From assembly GCA_024235135.1 (NCBI GenBank), contig JACKMZ010000002.1, positions 62,001 to 126,000 on the forward strand: 64,000 nt of DNA, given 5' to 3'. This document shows positions 1 through 8,342 of the stretch, one piece after another. The DNA comes from Gammaproteobacteria bacterium (GTDB lineage Bacteria > Pseudomonadota > Gammaproteobacteria > Competibacterales > Competibacteraceae). Below the pieces are notes generated by a model. That model saw only the letters and a program-made list of their open reading frames with translations. It did no database searches and was not told where the DNA came from. The number at the start of each line of letters is the position of its first letter. Positions within the stretch are counted from its first letter, which is position 1. Position numbers and translations under genes: made by a program.

Positions 1-342
1 CGCTTGCAGCACTTCCGCGTGCACCCGGAATCGTGGCAGGCCCGAACCCCGCCGCTACGAATCGACTTTCCGGTGGCCGGCACCCGAATCGAACTACCTC
101 GCCGGGAAGGCCATCTGACCGATCTGCCGCTGGCCGCCAGCGGCGGACAACGGCCCCTGCGCTGGCTGGTGAACGGTCAGCCGCTGGAATCTTCCTCACG
201 CCGGCGCATGACCTTCTGGACCCCGGATGGCGTAGGATTGGCACGCGTCACGGTCATGGACGGGACAGGCCAGACGGCCAGCGTCGAGGTGTGGATCACA
301 TCCGCTCCGGATAACTCCAGCGAACGGGATCACCATGGTTAG
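1..342 (+). CDS. pbpC: Penicillin-binding protein 1C, C-terminal end (partial)
   Basis: Only the last ~113 codons lie in the window; the frame is open at base 1. The stretch looks like the C-terminal beta-rich domain of PBP1C (BiPBP_C type), with the pattern LRWLVNGQPL followed by WTPDGVGLARVTVMDGTGQ. PBP1C is an inner-membrane glycosyltransferase/transpeptidase-like protein of peptidoglycan synthesis; its catalytic domains would lie upstream of the window. The TAG stop overlaps the start of the next gene by 8 bases, suggesting translational coupling. The family call rests on the C-terminal domain alone. Confidence 0.78.
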   Translation, partial: RLQHFRVHPESWQARTPPLRIDFPVAGTRIELPRREGHLTDLPLAASGGQRPLRWLVNGQPLESSSRRRMTFWTPDGVGLARVTVMDGTGQTASVEVWITSAPDNSSERDHHG

Positions 343-1168
343 AAGCTTGACCAGCCTGCTTTTGGCGGCCATCCTGACCGCCGCTCAAGCGCAGGACACC
401 ACGCACAAAGAGCCCGCCTACTGGGAACTGGGGGTGGGATTCAGCGGCATCAGTTTTCCCGATTATCTGGGTTCCAATGAACGGAGCAACTGGCTGTTAC
501 CCTTTCCCTATTTCGTCTATCGCAGCGAGCGTTTGGAAGTCGACCGCGAAGGGGTGACCGGGGAACTGTTCGAAAGTCCACGATGGGAATTGGATATCAG
601 CCTCAGCGGCTCGCTGGCGGTGCGCAGCAACGACAACGAACTCCGCAAAGGCATGTCCGATCTCGATCCCATACTCGAACTCGGCCCCGAGTTACGTTAC
701 GAAATCCACCGCTTGTCCGCCAACAACGGTCGTTTCCTGCTGGAATTGCCGATCCGAACCGCCATAGCCAGCGATTTCACCCATATCCGGGATGTGGGCT
801 GGCTCAGCAATCCCAATATCCGCTACGAACGGGATCGCTTCGGCGGGGACGGCACCTGGAACGTGGACGCCTCGTTCGGCGCCGTATTCGGCAATGAACG
901 CTATCACGACTACTTTTACGGGGTTTCGCCCGGCGACGCGACCGCACTGCGACCGGCCTACGAAGCCAAGGGCGGTTTCGGCGGCTGGCGGCTGGCCCTG
1001 GGATTTTCCCGGCGCGTGGGGGATTTTTGGTACGGCGGTTTCATCCGCTATTACGACTTGAGCGACGCCGTATACATCGACAGCCCGCTGGTGGAAACGG
1101 AGAGCGCCTGGGCGGGAGGATTCGCCATGGCCTGGATCTTTGCCGATTCCGGCAAAAAGGACGAGTAA
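335..1168 (+). CDS. MipA/OmpV family outer-membrane protein
   Basis: The 277-residue protein has an N-terminal signal peptide (hydrophobic residues about 5-18, cleavage near AQAQ). The rest alternates short beta-strands typical of a small outer-membrane barrel: WELGVGFSG near the start, FGGWRLALGFSRRVG late, and a terminal aromatic strand (GGFAMAWIF). This matches the MipA/OmpV family. In E. coli MipA is known to bridge the lytic transglycosylase MltA and PBP1B. Here the gene overlaps the end of the PBP1C gene by 8 bases, so a role as outer-membrane scaffold for a murein synthase is a reasonable inference. The family is also annotated simply as OmpV porin, so the partner is unproven. Confidence 0.8.
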   Translation: MVRSLTSLLLAAILTAAQAQDTTHKEPAYWELGVGFSGISFPDYLGSNERSNWLLPFPYFVYRSERLEVDREGVTGELFESPRWELDISLSGSLAVRSNDNELRKGMSDLDPILELGPELRYEIHRLSANNGRFLLELPIRTAIASDFTHIRDVGWLSNPNIRYERDRFGGDGTWNVDASFGAVFGNERYHDYFYGVSPGDATALRPAYEAKGGFGGWRLALGFSRRVGDFWYGGFIRYYDLSDAVYIDSPLVETESAWAGGFAMAWIFADSGKKDE

Positions 1169-1174
1169 ACCGAA

Positions 1175-2233
1175 ATGACGACGCAACGCTGGCTTATTTA
1201 TGGCGCCAATGGCTATACCGGCGAATTGATCGCCCGCGAGGCCTGGCAGCGGGGCATGGACCCGGTGCTGGCCGGTCGAACGGAGGAGAAAATCCTGCCC
1301 CTGGCTCGGGAATTGGATTGCGAGGCCCGGCTGTTTTCCCTGGACGAACCGGGCAAGGTCGCCCGACATCTCCAGGATATTGCGCTGGTGCTACATTGCG
1401 CCGGGCCGTTTTCCAGCACCGGCGCACCGATGGTGGAAGCCTGCCTGTTGAGCCAGACGCACTATCTGGACATCACCGGCGAGATCGAAGTCTTCGAGTA
1501 TGCCTACGAACAGAACGATCTGGCGCGGGATGCGGGCATCGCCCTCTGTCCCGGCGTGGGCTTCGACGTATTGCCTACCGATTGCGTGGCGGCCCGCTTG
1601 AAGGCGGCGCTGCCCGACGCCGATCAGTTGCGGCTGGGTTTCGATTCCCAATCCCACCTGAGCCCAGGAACGGCGAAAACCGCTCTGGAAGGTCTGGCCC
1701 TGGGCGGAAAGATCCGCCGGGACGGGGAAATCGCCACCGTGCCTCTGACCTACAAGGTCCGCGCCATAGACTTCGGCGCCGGCCCGAAACGGGCCGTAAC
1801 CATTCCTTGGGGCGATATTGCCAGCGCCTACCGCAGCACGGGCATTCCCAACATCGAGACCTACATGCCAGTCTCCACCCCTGTGCTGACCTGGCTACGC
1901 TGCCTGCGTGTCGTGCGTCCCTTGCTACGCTGGCGCTTGCTGCAAAACCCGCTGCAGCGGCGTCTGGGCCGGATTATCCGGGGACCTGATAGCGCGCATC
2001 GCGAGCAACATCCCACCCACATTTGGGGAGAGGCCAGTAACCCGGCCGGCGATAAACGAACGGCCCGCATCCGTATCGGCAATGCTTACGATGTCACGGT
2101 GGCCGCCGCCTTGGCGATGGCACAGGCGGTATTGCGTGAACCGCCCGCCGGCGGCAGCTACACCCCTTCCCAAATCATGGGGCCGGATTTCGTCACCCAG
2201 CTACCCGGTTCCGGTGAACTGAGCATCGAATAA
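1175..2233 (+). CDS. Saccharopine dehydrogenase-like NAD(P)-binding oxidoreductase
   Basis: The 352-residue protein opens with a Rossmann nucleotide-binding motif (IYGANGYTGELIA, residues 8-20) and a second family signature (LHCAGPFSSTGAP, about 73-85), followed by HYLDITGE and CPGVGFDVLPTDC. These mark the saccharopine dehydrogenase NADP-binding / trans-acting enoyl reductase-like group. The substrate cannot be told from sequence; lysine metabolism is not implied, because members of this branch are mostly uncharacterised or act in lipid reduction. The gene begins 6 bases after the MipA-like gene and probably shares its transcript. Confidence 0.75.
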   Translation: MTTQRWLIYGANGYTGELIAREAWQRGMDPVLAGRTEEKILPLARELDCEARLFSLDEPGKVARHLQDIALVLHCAGPFSSTGAPMVEACLLSQTHYLDITGEIEVFEYAYEQNDLARDAGIALCPGVGFDVLPTDCVAARLKAALPDADQLRLGFDSQSHLSPGTAKTALEGLALGGKIRRDGEIATVPLTYKVRAIDFGAGPKRAVTIPWGDIASAYRSTGIPNIETYMPVSTPVLTWLRCLRVVRPLLRWRLLQNPLQRRLGRIIRGPDSAHREQHPTHIWGEASNPAGDKRTARIRIGNAYDVTVAAALAMAQAVLREPPAGGSYTPSQIMGPDFVTQLPGSGELSIE

Positions 2234-2253
2234 CGCGTCGATTTCCAACTTCA

Positions 2254-3084
2254 ATGAACGGGAGATGGCTGTTGCATTATCTAGCTTTGGGGCTGTTGTT
2301 GCTGTCGGCCGCGACGGTATGGGCCGATGCCGTGGAAATGTCAGGCCACTTCGAGCAGGGCGGCGTCATTATCGGGCGGGTTCCGCCAGGCGCCCGCCTG
2401 CAATTGGAAGACAAAACGGTGCGGGTATCCGCGCAGGGCGATTTCGTCTTCGGTTTCGGGCGGGACGCACCGGCCAGCGAGCGCCTGCTGATCACCTACC
2501 CCGACGGTCGCCAGGAAGAACGGAAGCTGGCGATCCAAGCACGCCAATACGCGATTCAGCGCCTCGACGGTCTTCCGCCCAGCAAGGTGACGCCGCCGCA
2601 GTCCGTATTGGATCGCATCCACCGGGAAGCCGCCCTAGCTGCTCAGGCCCGTACCCAGGACATCCCGACCCCCTACTTCCTCAGCGGTTTTAAGTGGCCG
2701 GTGACGGGACGCATCAGCGGTGTTTACGGCAGTCAACGGATTCTGAACGGCGAGCCCCGCCAGCCCCATTACGGGGTCGACATCGCCGCCGCTATCGGTA
2801 CGCCGGTGCGGGCTCCCGCCGATGGCATCGTGACCCTGGCGTATCCGGACATGTATTACAGCGGCGGCACCTTAATTGTCGATCATGGCCACGGCCTGAG
2901 TTCCTCGTTCCTGCATCTGCAAAAAATCCTGGTCAAGGAAGGTCAAGCGATACGCCAGGGCGATACCATCGCGACCGTCGGAGCCACCGGCCGGGTTACC
3001 GGCGCCCATTTGGATTGGCGGATGAATTGGTTCGAAGAACGGGTCGATCCGAGCTTGCTGGTGCCGCCGATGTCGGGTCGTTAG
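2254..3084 (+). CDS. M23 family metallopeptidase (LytM-type)
   Basis: The 276-residue protein has a signal peptide (residues 1-24, cleavage after VWA) and a C-terminal M23 domain from about residue 145. The metal-site motif HYGVD (H172, D176) and the VDHGHGLSSSFLHL segment (H221) are present. The last motif reads AHLDW (H252), where canonical LytM enzymes have HLH, so one expected histidine is an aspartate. This HLDW form occurs in one proteobacterial M23 branch, so activity is not excluded. The N-terminal part has a beta-rich, peptidase-associated look. It is probably a periplasmic murein endopeptidase or an amidase activator, and sits 20 bases after an oxidoreductase gene and near PBP1C. 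Confidence 0.82.
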   Translation: MNGRWLLHYLALGLLLLSAATVWADAVEMSGHFEQGGVIIGRVPPGARLQLEDKTVRVSAQGDFVFGFGRDAPASERLLITYPDGRQEERKLAIQARQYAIQRLDGLPPSKVTPPQSVLDRIHREAALAAQARTQDIPTPYFLSGFKWPVTGRISGVYGSQRILNGEPRQPHYGVDIAAAIGTPVRAPADGIVTLAYPDMYYSGGTLIVDHGHGLSSSFLHLQKILVKEGQAIRQGDTIATVGATGRVTGAHLDWRMNWFEERVDPSLLVPPMSGR

Positions 3085-3090
3085 CCGTCG

Positions 3091-5211
3091 TTAATTCAAT
3101 TCCTCCAACGAGCGCGGCTGGCCGATCGCGTAACCTTGCGCGTAATCGACGCCCAAGCCCCTGAGCTTGACGAGTATGTCGTCGTTTTCGACGAATTCGG
3201 CGACGGTCTTGAGCCCCATCACCTTGCCGATGTCGTTGATGGATTTGACCAAGGCCAGGTCCAGGGGATCGCCGACGATATCCTTGACGAACATACCGTC
3301 GATTTTCAACAGATCCACCGGCAGATTCTTAAGATACGCAAAAGACGATAAACCGCTGCCAAAATCGTCCAATGCGAACTGGCAGCCCAAATCCCGCAGC
3401 GACTTCATAAAGTGCGTGGCGCTGGCCAGATTGCTGATAGCCGCTGTTTCCGTGATCTCGAAGCAGATTTTTTCCGGCGGCACTTGACTGTCCCGGAACT
3501 GGCTGGTGACAAAGTCCAGAAAGCCTTCGTTACCCAACGAAAAGCCGGACAGATTGATCTCGCATAGATGCAGCTGTCGCAGGTGTTTCGGATGCGCCAG
3601 CAGCCATTCGAACGCTGTGCTGATCACCCACCGATCCAGCTTGGCGATGAGATTGTAACGCTCGGCGGCCAGCAAGAAAGCGCCAGGGGGCACGATGTCG
3701 CCATTGGCGTCGAGCATCCGAATCAACAGTTCGTAATGGTGCCCGTTTTCCTTCACCGAGCCGATCGGTGCGATAGGCTGGTAATCGAGTTGGAAGCGCC
3801 CTTCCTCCAAGGCCCAGGGAATCATGAACATCCACTGCATCTCGCCACGACGCTTGACCAGCGCGGTGTCATCCTCCTTGTGCACCACGTGAATCCGGTT
3901 GCGGCCTTTTTCCTTGGCGGCATAACAGGCTCCGTCCGCGGCGCGCAACACATTGGTGATATCCTCGCTGGCCGGCGTGATGGCCACCAACCCGATACTG
4001 ACCCCGATGCCGAAGGGTCTGTCCTCCCAGGTGAAACGATAGTCTTCCACCGCCTCGCGCACCTCGTCGGCTACGCGGCGCGCTTGATCCAGCGAGCAGG
4101 ATTCCAGCAGTACGGCGAATTCATCGCCGCCCAAACGCGCCAGCGTATCCAGTTTGCGAATGCGAGATTTCAGTAATTGGGCGATCTGCCGCAGCATTTC
4201 GTCCCCAGCCAAATGCCCGCAAGTGTCGTTGATGACCTTGAACTGATCCAGGTCCAGGTAACACAGCGCGTGTCGGGAATGATTCAACCGCGCCTGCTCC
4301 AGGGTGCGCCGAAGCCGACGCTCGAATTCACGGCGGTTGAGCAACCCGGTCAAGTCGTCGTGAGTGGCATGGTACGTCATTTGCCATGCCATGCGCCGTG
4401 CTTCGGTCACGTCATTGAACACCAGCACGATACCCCGCGTTTCCCCATTCGCGTCGCGCAATGGGGCGAGTGAATCCTGCACCGCGTATTCCGAACCGGC
4501 ACGGCTGAGCAACAGGGCATGTTCGGGCAATCCGATCACCTGGCCGCCTCGCAGACATTGATCGACAAGATTGGGCAGCCGCTCACGGGTCAGTTCGTCC
4601 ACGACCCGGAACACTTTGTGCAGCGGCAATCCTTGCGCTTTATTCAATGACCAGCCCGTCAACGCCTCGGCCGCCGGATTCAGATACTGCACGATACCGG
4701 CGGTATCGGTGGTGATGATCGCCTCGCCAGCGCAATCCAAAATCATCCGGAAGCGCGACTGTTCCTCGATGATGCGTCGTTCTTCGTCGTACCAATCCGC
4801 ATAGGCCCTTTGCAGTTCGCTTTCGAGCACTCGAAGCCGCCGAGATTGTTGTTCCTGACGGGTAATCATGCGTTCCAGACTCTGAACGACCAAGCGATGC
4901 TGTTTTGGACCGGCCAGGGCGGCCAGTATCAGGCGCGTAATCCCCACCGTCAACGACAGAAACCCGCCAAAAAAACCGATGCCTTGCTGGATCAGGGCGG
5001 CCGCCTCCGTGGGGCCGATGACCACGTAGCGCGCCAAGAGGGGGAACTGGCCGGTCAACTCGATGACCTTGCCCAGGAAGATCAAGGCACAGCCGGCCAC
5101 GATGAAGCGCCAACCCGACAGGGAACTCAGCTTTCTACCGGGAATCAGGAGATAGGCCAGCACCGCCCCTACGAGCGATACGGTGCAAAGCAGCAGCACG
5201 ATGTGCGACAT
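3091..5211 (-). CDS. Membrane GGDEF/EAL protein with PAS domain
   Basis: The 706-residue protein turns over cyclic di-GMP. In order it shows three hydrophobic segments (about 4-24, 35-50, 72-98), a coiled coil (105-150), a PAS sensor (about 153-270), a GGDEF domain (about 272-440) and an EAL domain (about 455-700). The GGDEF active site is intact (RLGGDEF, 359-365) with a product-inhibition RxxD site (R352-D355). The EAL motif is ELL (E494), followed by the conserved EINLS, FEITETA, DDFGSG and LKIDG motifs, so phosphodiesterase chemistry looks possible. It is convergent with the M23 gene and only 6 bases from it. The PAS ligand is unknown. Confidence 0.9.
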   Translation of the reverse strand: MSHIVLLLCTVSLVGAVLAYLLIPGRKLSSLSGWRFIVAGCALIFLGKVIELTGQFPLLARYVVIGPTEAAALIQQGIGFFGGFLSLTVGITRLILAALAGPKQHRLVVQSLERMITRQEQQSRRLRVLESELQRAYADWYDEERRIIEEQSRFRMILDCAGEAIITTDTAGIVQYLNPAAEALTGWSLNKAQGLPLHKVFRVVDELTRERLPNLVDQCLRGGQVIGLPEHALLLSRAGSEYAVQDSLAPLRDANGETRGIVLVFNDVTEARRMAWQMTYHATHDDLTGLLNRREFERRLRRTLEQARLNHSRHALCYLDLDQFKVINDTCGHLAGDEMLRQIAQLLKSRIRKLDTLARLGGDEFAVLLESCSLDQARRVADEVREAVEDYRFTWEDRPFGIGVSIGLVAITPASEDITNVLRAADGACYAAKEKGRNRIHVVHKEDDTALVKRRGEMQWMFMIPWALEEGRFQLDYQPIAPIGSVKENGHHYELLIRMLDANGDIVPPGAFLLAAERYNLIAKLDRWVISTAFEWLLAHPKHLRQLHLCEINLSGFSLGNEGFLDFVTSQFRDSQVPPEKICFEITETAAISNLASATHFMKSLRDLGCQFALDDFGSGLSSFAYLKNLPVDLLKIDGMFVKDIVGDPLDLALVKSINDIGKVMGLKTVAEFVENDDILVKLRGLGVDYAQGYAIGQPRSLEELN

Positions 5212-5337
5212 GCACCTACCCTGTTACCTGGATTGCCCTGGCGGACTTACCGTATCTACAGTCTGTCGCAAACCGCTCATACTCGATCAACCTCGTCTAT
5301 CATAGAGTGGAATCACGTTCCACCAGCGAAAACCCTT

Positions 5338-5365
5338 CTGATTTGGAAATGCTGATTTGGAAATG
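5338..5365. repeat. Perfect 14-bp tandem duplication
   Basis: The unit CTGATTTGGAAATG occurs twice head to tail in the gap between the GGDEF/EAL gene and rnfH. It looks like a small slippage duplication; no function is evident. Confidence 0.85.
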
Positions 5366-5481
5366 ATAGTTGGGGTAACTTAAAGAATGTCGAGTTGTTT
5401 TGCACCCGGTAAATCATTCAGCCTGTGGAATAGTCGACCGGGATATCCGATCCACCTTCTCGATCAACCTAGAGTGCATCG

Positions 5482-5793
5482 ATGCGAATTGAAGTGGCGT
5501 ATGCACGCCCGGATACACAGATCGTCATCCCGCTGGAAGTTTCGGACGGCACTACGTTGGCGCAGGCCATCGTCACGTCGCGCCTACTCGATCGCTTTCC
5601 GGATATCGATCTGAACGTGACGAAAGTCGGCGTATTCGGCAAACTCAGCCAATTGGATGCGCCACTGCGCGAGGGAGACAGGGTCGAGATCTACCGCCCC
5701 TTGCTGGCCGACCCCAAGGCCGTTCGCAAACAACGCGCCGTCAAGAACAAGCCGATGAAACAGAAAGGTACGGATGGTGAATGCGGTGAATGA
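5482..5793 (+). CDS. rnfH: RnfH family ubiquitin-like protein
   Basis: The 103-residue protein has the RnfH (UPF0125) beta-grasp pattern: an IEVAYARPD start, then VGVFGKLSQLDAPLREGDRVEIYRPL and a basic tail after LADPKAVRKQRA. Members are small ubiquitin-like proteins of uncertain role, often encoded beside ratA and bamE. Here bamE follows immediately on the opposite strand, as in many gammaproteobacteria, but no ratA or smpB gene lies upstream. The ATG start gives the expected length. Confidence 0.88.
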   Translation: MRIEVAYARPDTQIVIPLEVSDGTTLAQAIVTSRLLDRFPDIDLNVTKVGVFGKLSQLDAPLREGDRVEIYRPLLADPKAVRKQRAVKNKPMKQKGTDGECGE

Positions 5794-5797
5794 CGCG

Positions 5798-6112
5798 CTA
5801 CAGACCGGGGCCGGGGTCGACGCGGCTCAGGCTGTCGCCCTGAAAAAATAGCGTAACCCGACGCTCTTCAATCTTACCGCCCCTACCGGGCTGGAAACGA
5901 TAGACGTAATCCCAACGTTCCTTGTGGAAGGGATCAGCCAGCAAGGGCGTACCGAGCAGGAACTGGACCTGATCCTTGCTCATGCCGGGACGGAGTTGGT
6001 TTACCAGGGACTGATCGACGTAGTTGCCCTGGCGCACATCCGGCCGGTAAATACCGCAACCCACCAGGGACAACGCTACCAGGCAAACGAGCGCAAACGA
6101 CATTCTGGACAT
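5798..6112 (-). CDS. bamE: Outer membrane assembly lipoprotein BamE
   Basis: The 104-residue protein has a lipoprotein signal with lipobox LVGC (Cys19) and a SmpA/OmlA domain: the signature QLRPGMSKDQVQFLLGTPL followed by RWDYVYRF. BamE is the small lipoprotein of the BAM complex, which inserts beta-barrel proteins into the outer membrane. Its 3' end is 4 bases from the convergent rnfH stop, and its start is divergent from fur, with a 62-base shared promoter region. Confidence 0.93.
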   Translation of the reverse strand: MSRMSFALVCLVALSLVGCGIYRPDVRQGNYVDQSLVNQLRPGMSKDQVQFLLGTPLLADPFHKERWDYVYRFQPGRGGKIEERRVTLFFQGDSLSRVDPGPGL

Positions 6113-6174
6113 TGAACAATCACTTGTTTATCTATTAATTGCGCCCATCATAACGTAAAGACGATTATCCATGT

Positions 6175-6627
6175 ATGACCGAGCCGCGGAGTAATCCAGC
6201 CTTGACTTCCAAAGATTTAAAACAGGCGGGACTTAAAGTCACGCTGCCGCGCATGAAAATTCTGGATATGCTGCAAGACAACGAACACCAGCATTTGAGC
6301 GCCGAAGACATCTATCGCTCCCTGCTGGGTTCCGGTGAGGAGATCGGCCTGGCCACGGTTTACCGGGTGCTGACTCAATTCGAAGCGGCGGGCTTGGTCA
6401 AGCGCCATCACTTCGAGGGCGGACAGTCGGTCTTCGAACTGAATCAAGGCGATCATCACGACCACATCGTCTGCCTGACCTGTGGGCATATCGAGGAATT
6501 CTGCGATTCCGTGATCGAACGGCGGCAACACGAAATCGCCGCCGATCGGCATTTCGATCTGGTCGAGCACAGCCTGATCCTATACGGTCAATGCACGCGA
6601 ACGGATTGCCCTTTCCGCCCCCAGTGA
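6175..6627 (+). CDS. fur: Ferric uptake regulator Fur
   Basis: The 150-residue protein has an N-terminal winged helix (LKQAGLKVTLPRMKIL, then LATVYRVLTQFE) and a C-terminal metal-binding domain with DHHDHIVCLTCGH and a second cysteine pair near CTRTDC. Fur uses Fe(II) as co-repressor and represses iron uptake genes. The divergent fur/bamE arrangement is common in gammaproteobacteria. No clear Fur box was seen in the short divergent region, so autoregulation is not supported by sequence alone. Confidence 0.95.
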   Translation: MTEPRSNPALTSKDLKQAGLKVTLPRMKILDMLQDNEHQHLSAEDIYRSLLGSGEEIGLATVYRVLTQFEAAGLVKRHHFEGGQSVFELNQGDHHDHIVCLTCGHIEEFCDSVIERRQHEIAADRHFDLVEHSLILYGQCTRTDCPFRPQ

Positions 6628-6644
6628 GGACAGTCGCACGGCAA

Positions 6645-8339
6645 TCACTCGGATGAACCATCCGATTCATCCGGCGTGGCGACCCCTTCCACCAGTTCGC
6701 GGGCGTGGGCACGGGTCTGCTCGGTGACCTGCACGCCGCCCAGCATACGGGCTATTTCTTCGATCCGGCGGGCGTCATCCAACCATTCGATGGCCGTACG
6801 GGTACTGTGGCCATCGGTCTGTTTGTCCACCTTCAATTGGTGATGCCCCAAGGCGGCTACCTGCGGCAGATGAGTTACGCACAACACCTGCCGTTGCTCG
6901 CCCAAGGCGCGCAGTTGACGCCCCACCATCTCCGCCACGGCGCCGCCGATACCGCTGTCCACTTCATCGAAGATCAAGGTGGGTATGCGCGCGTTGCGCG
7001 CCGCGATCACCTGCAAGGCTAGGCTGATCCGTGACAGTTCACCACCCGACGCAACGCGGCTCAACGGCTTCAACGGCTGGCCGGGGTTGGCGCTGACCCA
7101 AAACTCCACGGTTTCGCAACCGAACGCCGCGGGTCGCTCCAGGCGTTCCAGGGTGACGGAGAAACACCCGCCGGGCATGCCCAACGTCTGCATGGCGGCG
7201 CTGACCCGTTCTGCCAGCTCCTGCGCGGCCGCCTCGCGCCGTTCGCTCAAACGATCCGCCTGCTGGTCGTAGGCCCGCCGCGCCTGATCTCGTTCCCGCT
7301 CCAACTGGGCCTCATGCACCTCACTGTTCTCCAAGCGGTCCAGTTCCTCCGCCAACCCGGCCAGCAAGGCGGGGAGTTCATCGGTCTCGACGCGGTGTTT
7401 GCGGACCAGCCGGTGAATATCCGCCAGACGCTGTTCCAGCGTAGTCAGTTGGTCGGGGTCGAGATCCAGGGTCTGGCCATAATGGCGCAGTTCATCGCTG
7501 GCCTCCTGTACCTGGATCAGAGCCGCGTTCAATAATTCGCTGGAGGCCGTCAAGCGCGGGTCCACCGTCAGCAAGGCGTCGAGTTCCTGCAACGTCTGGC
7601 TCAACAGCCCTTGCACCGAGACCGTGTCGTCGTCGTACAACCGCTGCAGGGCCTGTTGGCAAAACGCCTGGAGACGCCCGGCGTGCGCCAGGCGTTTATG
7701 CTCTACTTCCAGCGTGGCCATTTCCCCCGACTGATAATTCAACGCCTGCAGTTCCTGAACCTGGAAACGCAGCAAATCCAGCCGTGCCTCGCGTTGCACG
7801 GCCGCCTCGCGCAGTGCCGCCAGTCGCCGGTTGAATTCGTTCCAATGCCGATAGTGGCCGGCCAATGCGTCCAGAAGTTTCTGATTGTCGGCATGATCAT
7901 CCAGCAGTTGGCGCTGCGCGTCGCGTCGCAACAGGGATTGGTGTTCGTGCTGACCGTGGATGTCGATCAGCAACTCCCCGAATTCCTTGATTTGCTGCAA
8001 GGGTTGGGGCGTACCGCCGATATAGGCTCGGGAACGGCCACCCCGGTTGATGACCCGCCGCACGTGGCATTGCACATCGCTATCCAGGTCACGTTCCTTC
8101 AGCCAGTCCAGCGCGGCCGGCAAGCCGCCGAGATCAAATACGGCGCTGATTTCGGTCCGCTCGGCTCCGTGGCGCACCACGGTGCTGTCGCCACGATCGC
8201 CCAGCAGCAAACCCAGCGCATCGACGATGATCGATTTGCCGGCGCCCGTCTCTCCGGTCAACACACTCATGCCGGGCGCGAAGTCCAGTTCCAGATAATC
8301 GACGATGGCGAAATCGCGTAGCTGCAGATGAATCAGCAT
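6645..8339 (-). CDS. recN: DNA repair protein RecN
   Basis: The 564-residue SMC-like ATPase has Walker A GETGAGKSIIVDAL near residue 30, long coiled coils (about 155-370), the ABC signature LSRISLALQ and Walker B LIFDEVDSGIGG. RecN helps hold and process DNA ends at double-strand breaks and is usually SOS-induced. It follows the mechanosensitive channel gene by 3 bases and nadK lies just upstream, so the usual nadK-recN pairing is kept with one gene inserted. It converges with fur. Confidence 0.95.
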   Translation of the reverse strand: MLIHLQLRDFAIVDYLELDFAPGMSVLTGETGAGKSIIVDALGLLLGDRGDSTVVRHGAERTEISAVFDLGGLPAALDWLKERDLDSDVQCHVRRVINRGGRSRAYIGGTPQPLQQIKEFGELLIDIHGQHEHQSLLRRDAQRQLLDDHADNQKLLDALAGHYRHWNEFNRRLAALREAAVQREARLDLLRFQVQELQALNYQSGEMATLEVEHKRLAHAGRLQAFCQQALQRLYDDDTVSVQGLLSQTLQELDALLTVDPRLTASSELLNAALIQVQEASDELRHYGQTLDLDPDQLTTLEQRLADIHRLVRKHRVETDELPALLAGLAEELDRLENSEVHEAQLERERDQARRAYDQQADRLSERREAAAQELAERVSAAMQTLGMPGGCFSVTLERLERPAAFGCETVEFWVSANPGQPLKPLSRVASGGELSRISLALQVIAARNARIPTLIFDEVDSGIGGAVAEMVGRQLRALGEQRQVLCVTHLPQVAALGHHQLKVDKQTDGHSTRTAIEWLDDARRIEEIARMLGGVQVTEQTRAHARELVEGVATPDESDGSSE

Positions 8340-8342
8340 AAG

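Noticed and set aside
692..1369. Long minus-strand ORF (225 codons) opposite the MipA-like gene
   Set aside because: It lies antisense to a clear outer-membrane protein gene and the start of the oxidoreductase gene and has no family pattern; a shadow of biased codon use.
1027..1989. Plus-strand ORF of 320 codons overlapping the oxidoreductase gene
   Set aside because: Arginine/proline/glycine-rich composition typical of an out-of-frame reading; the other frame has a recognisable Rossmann protein.
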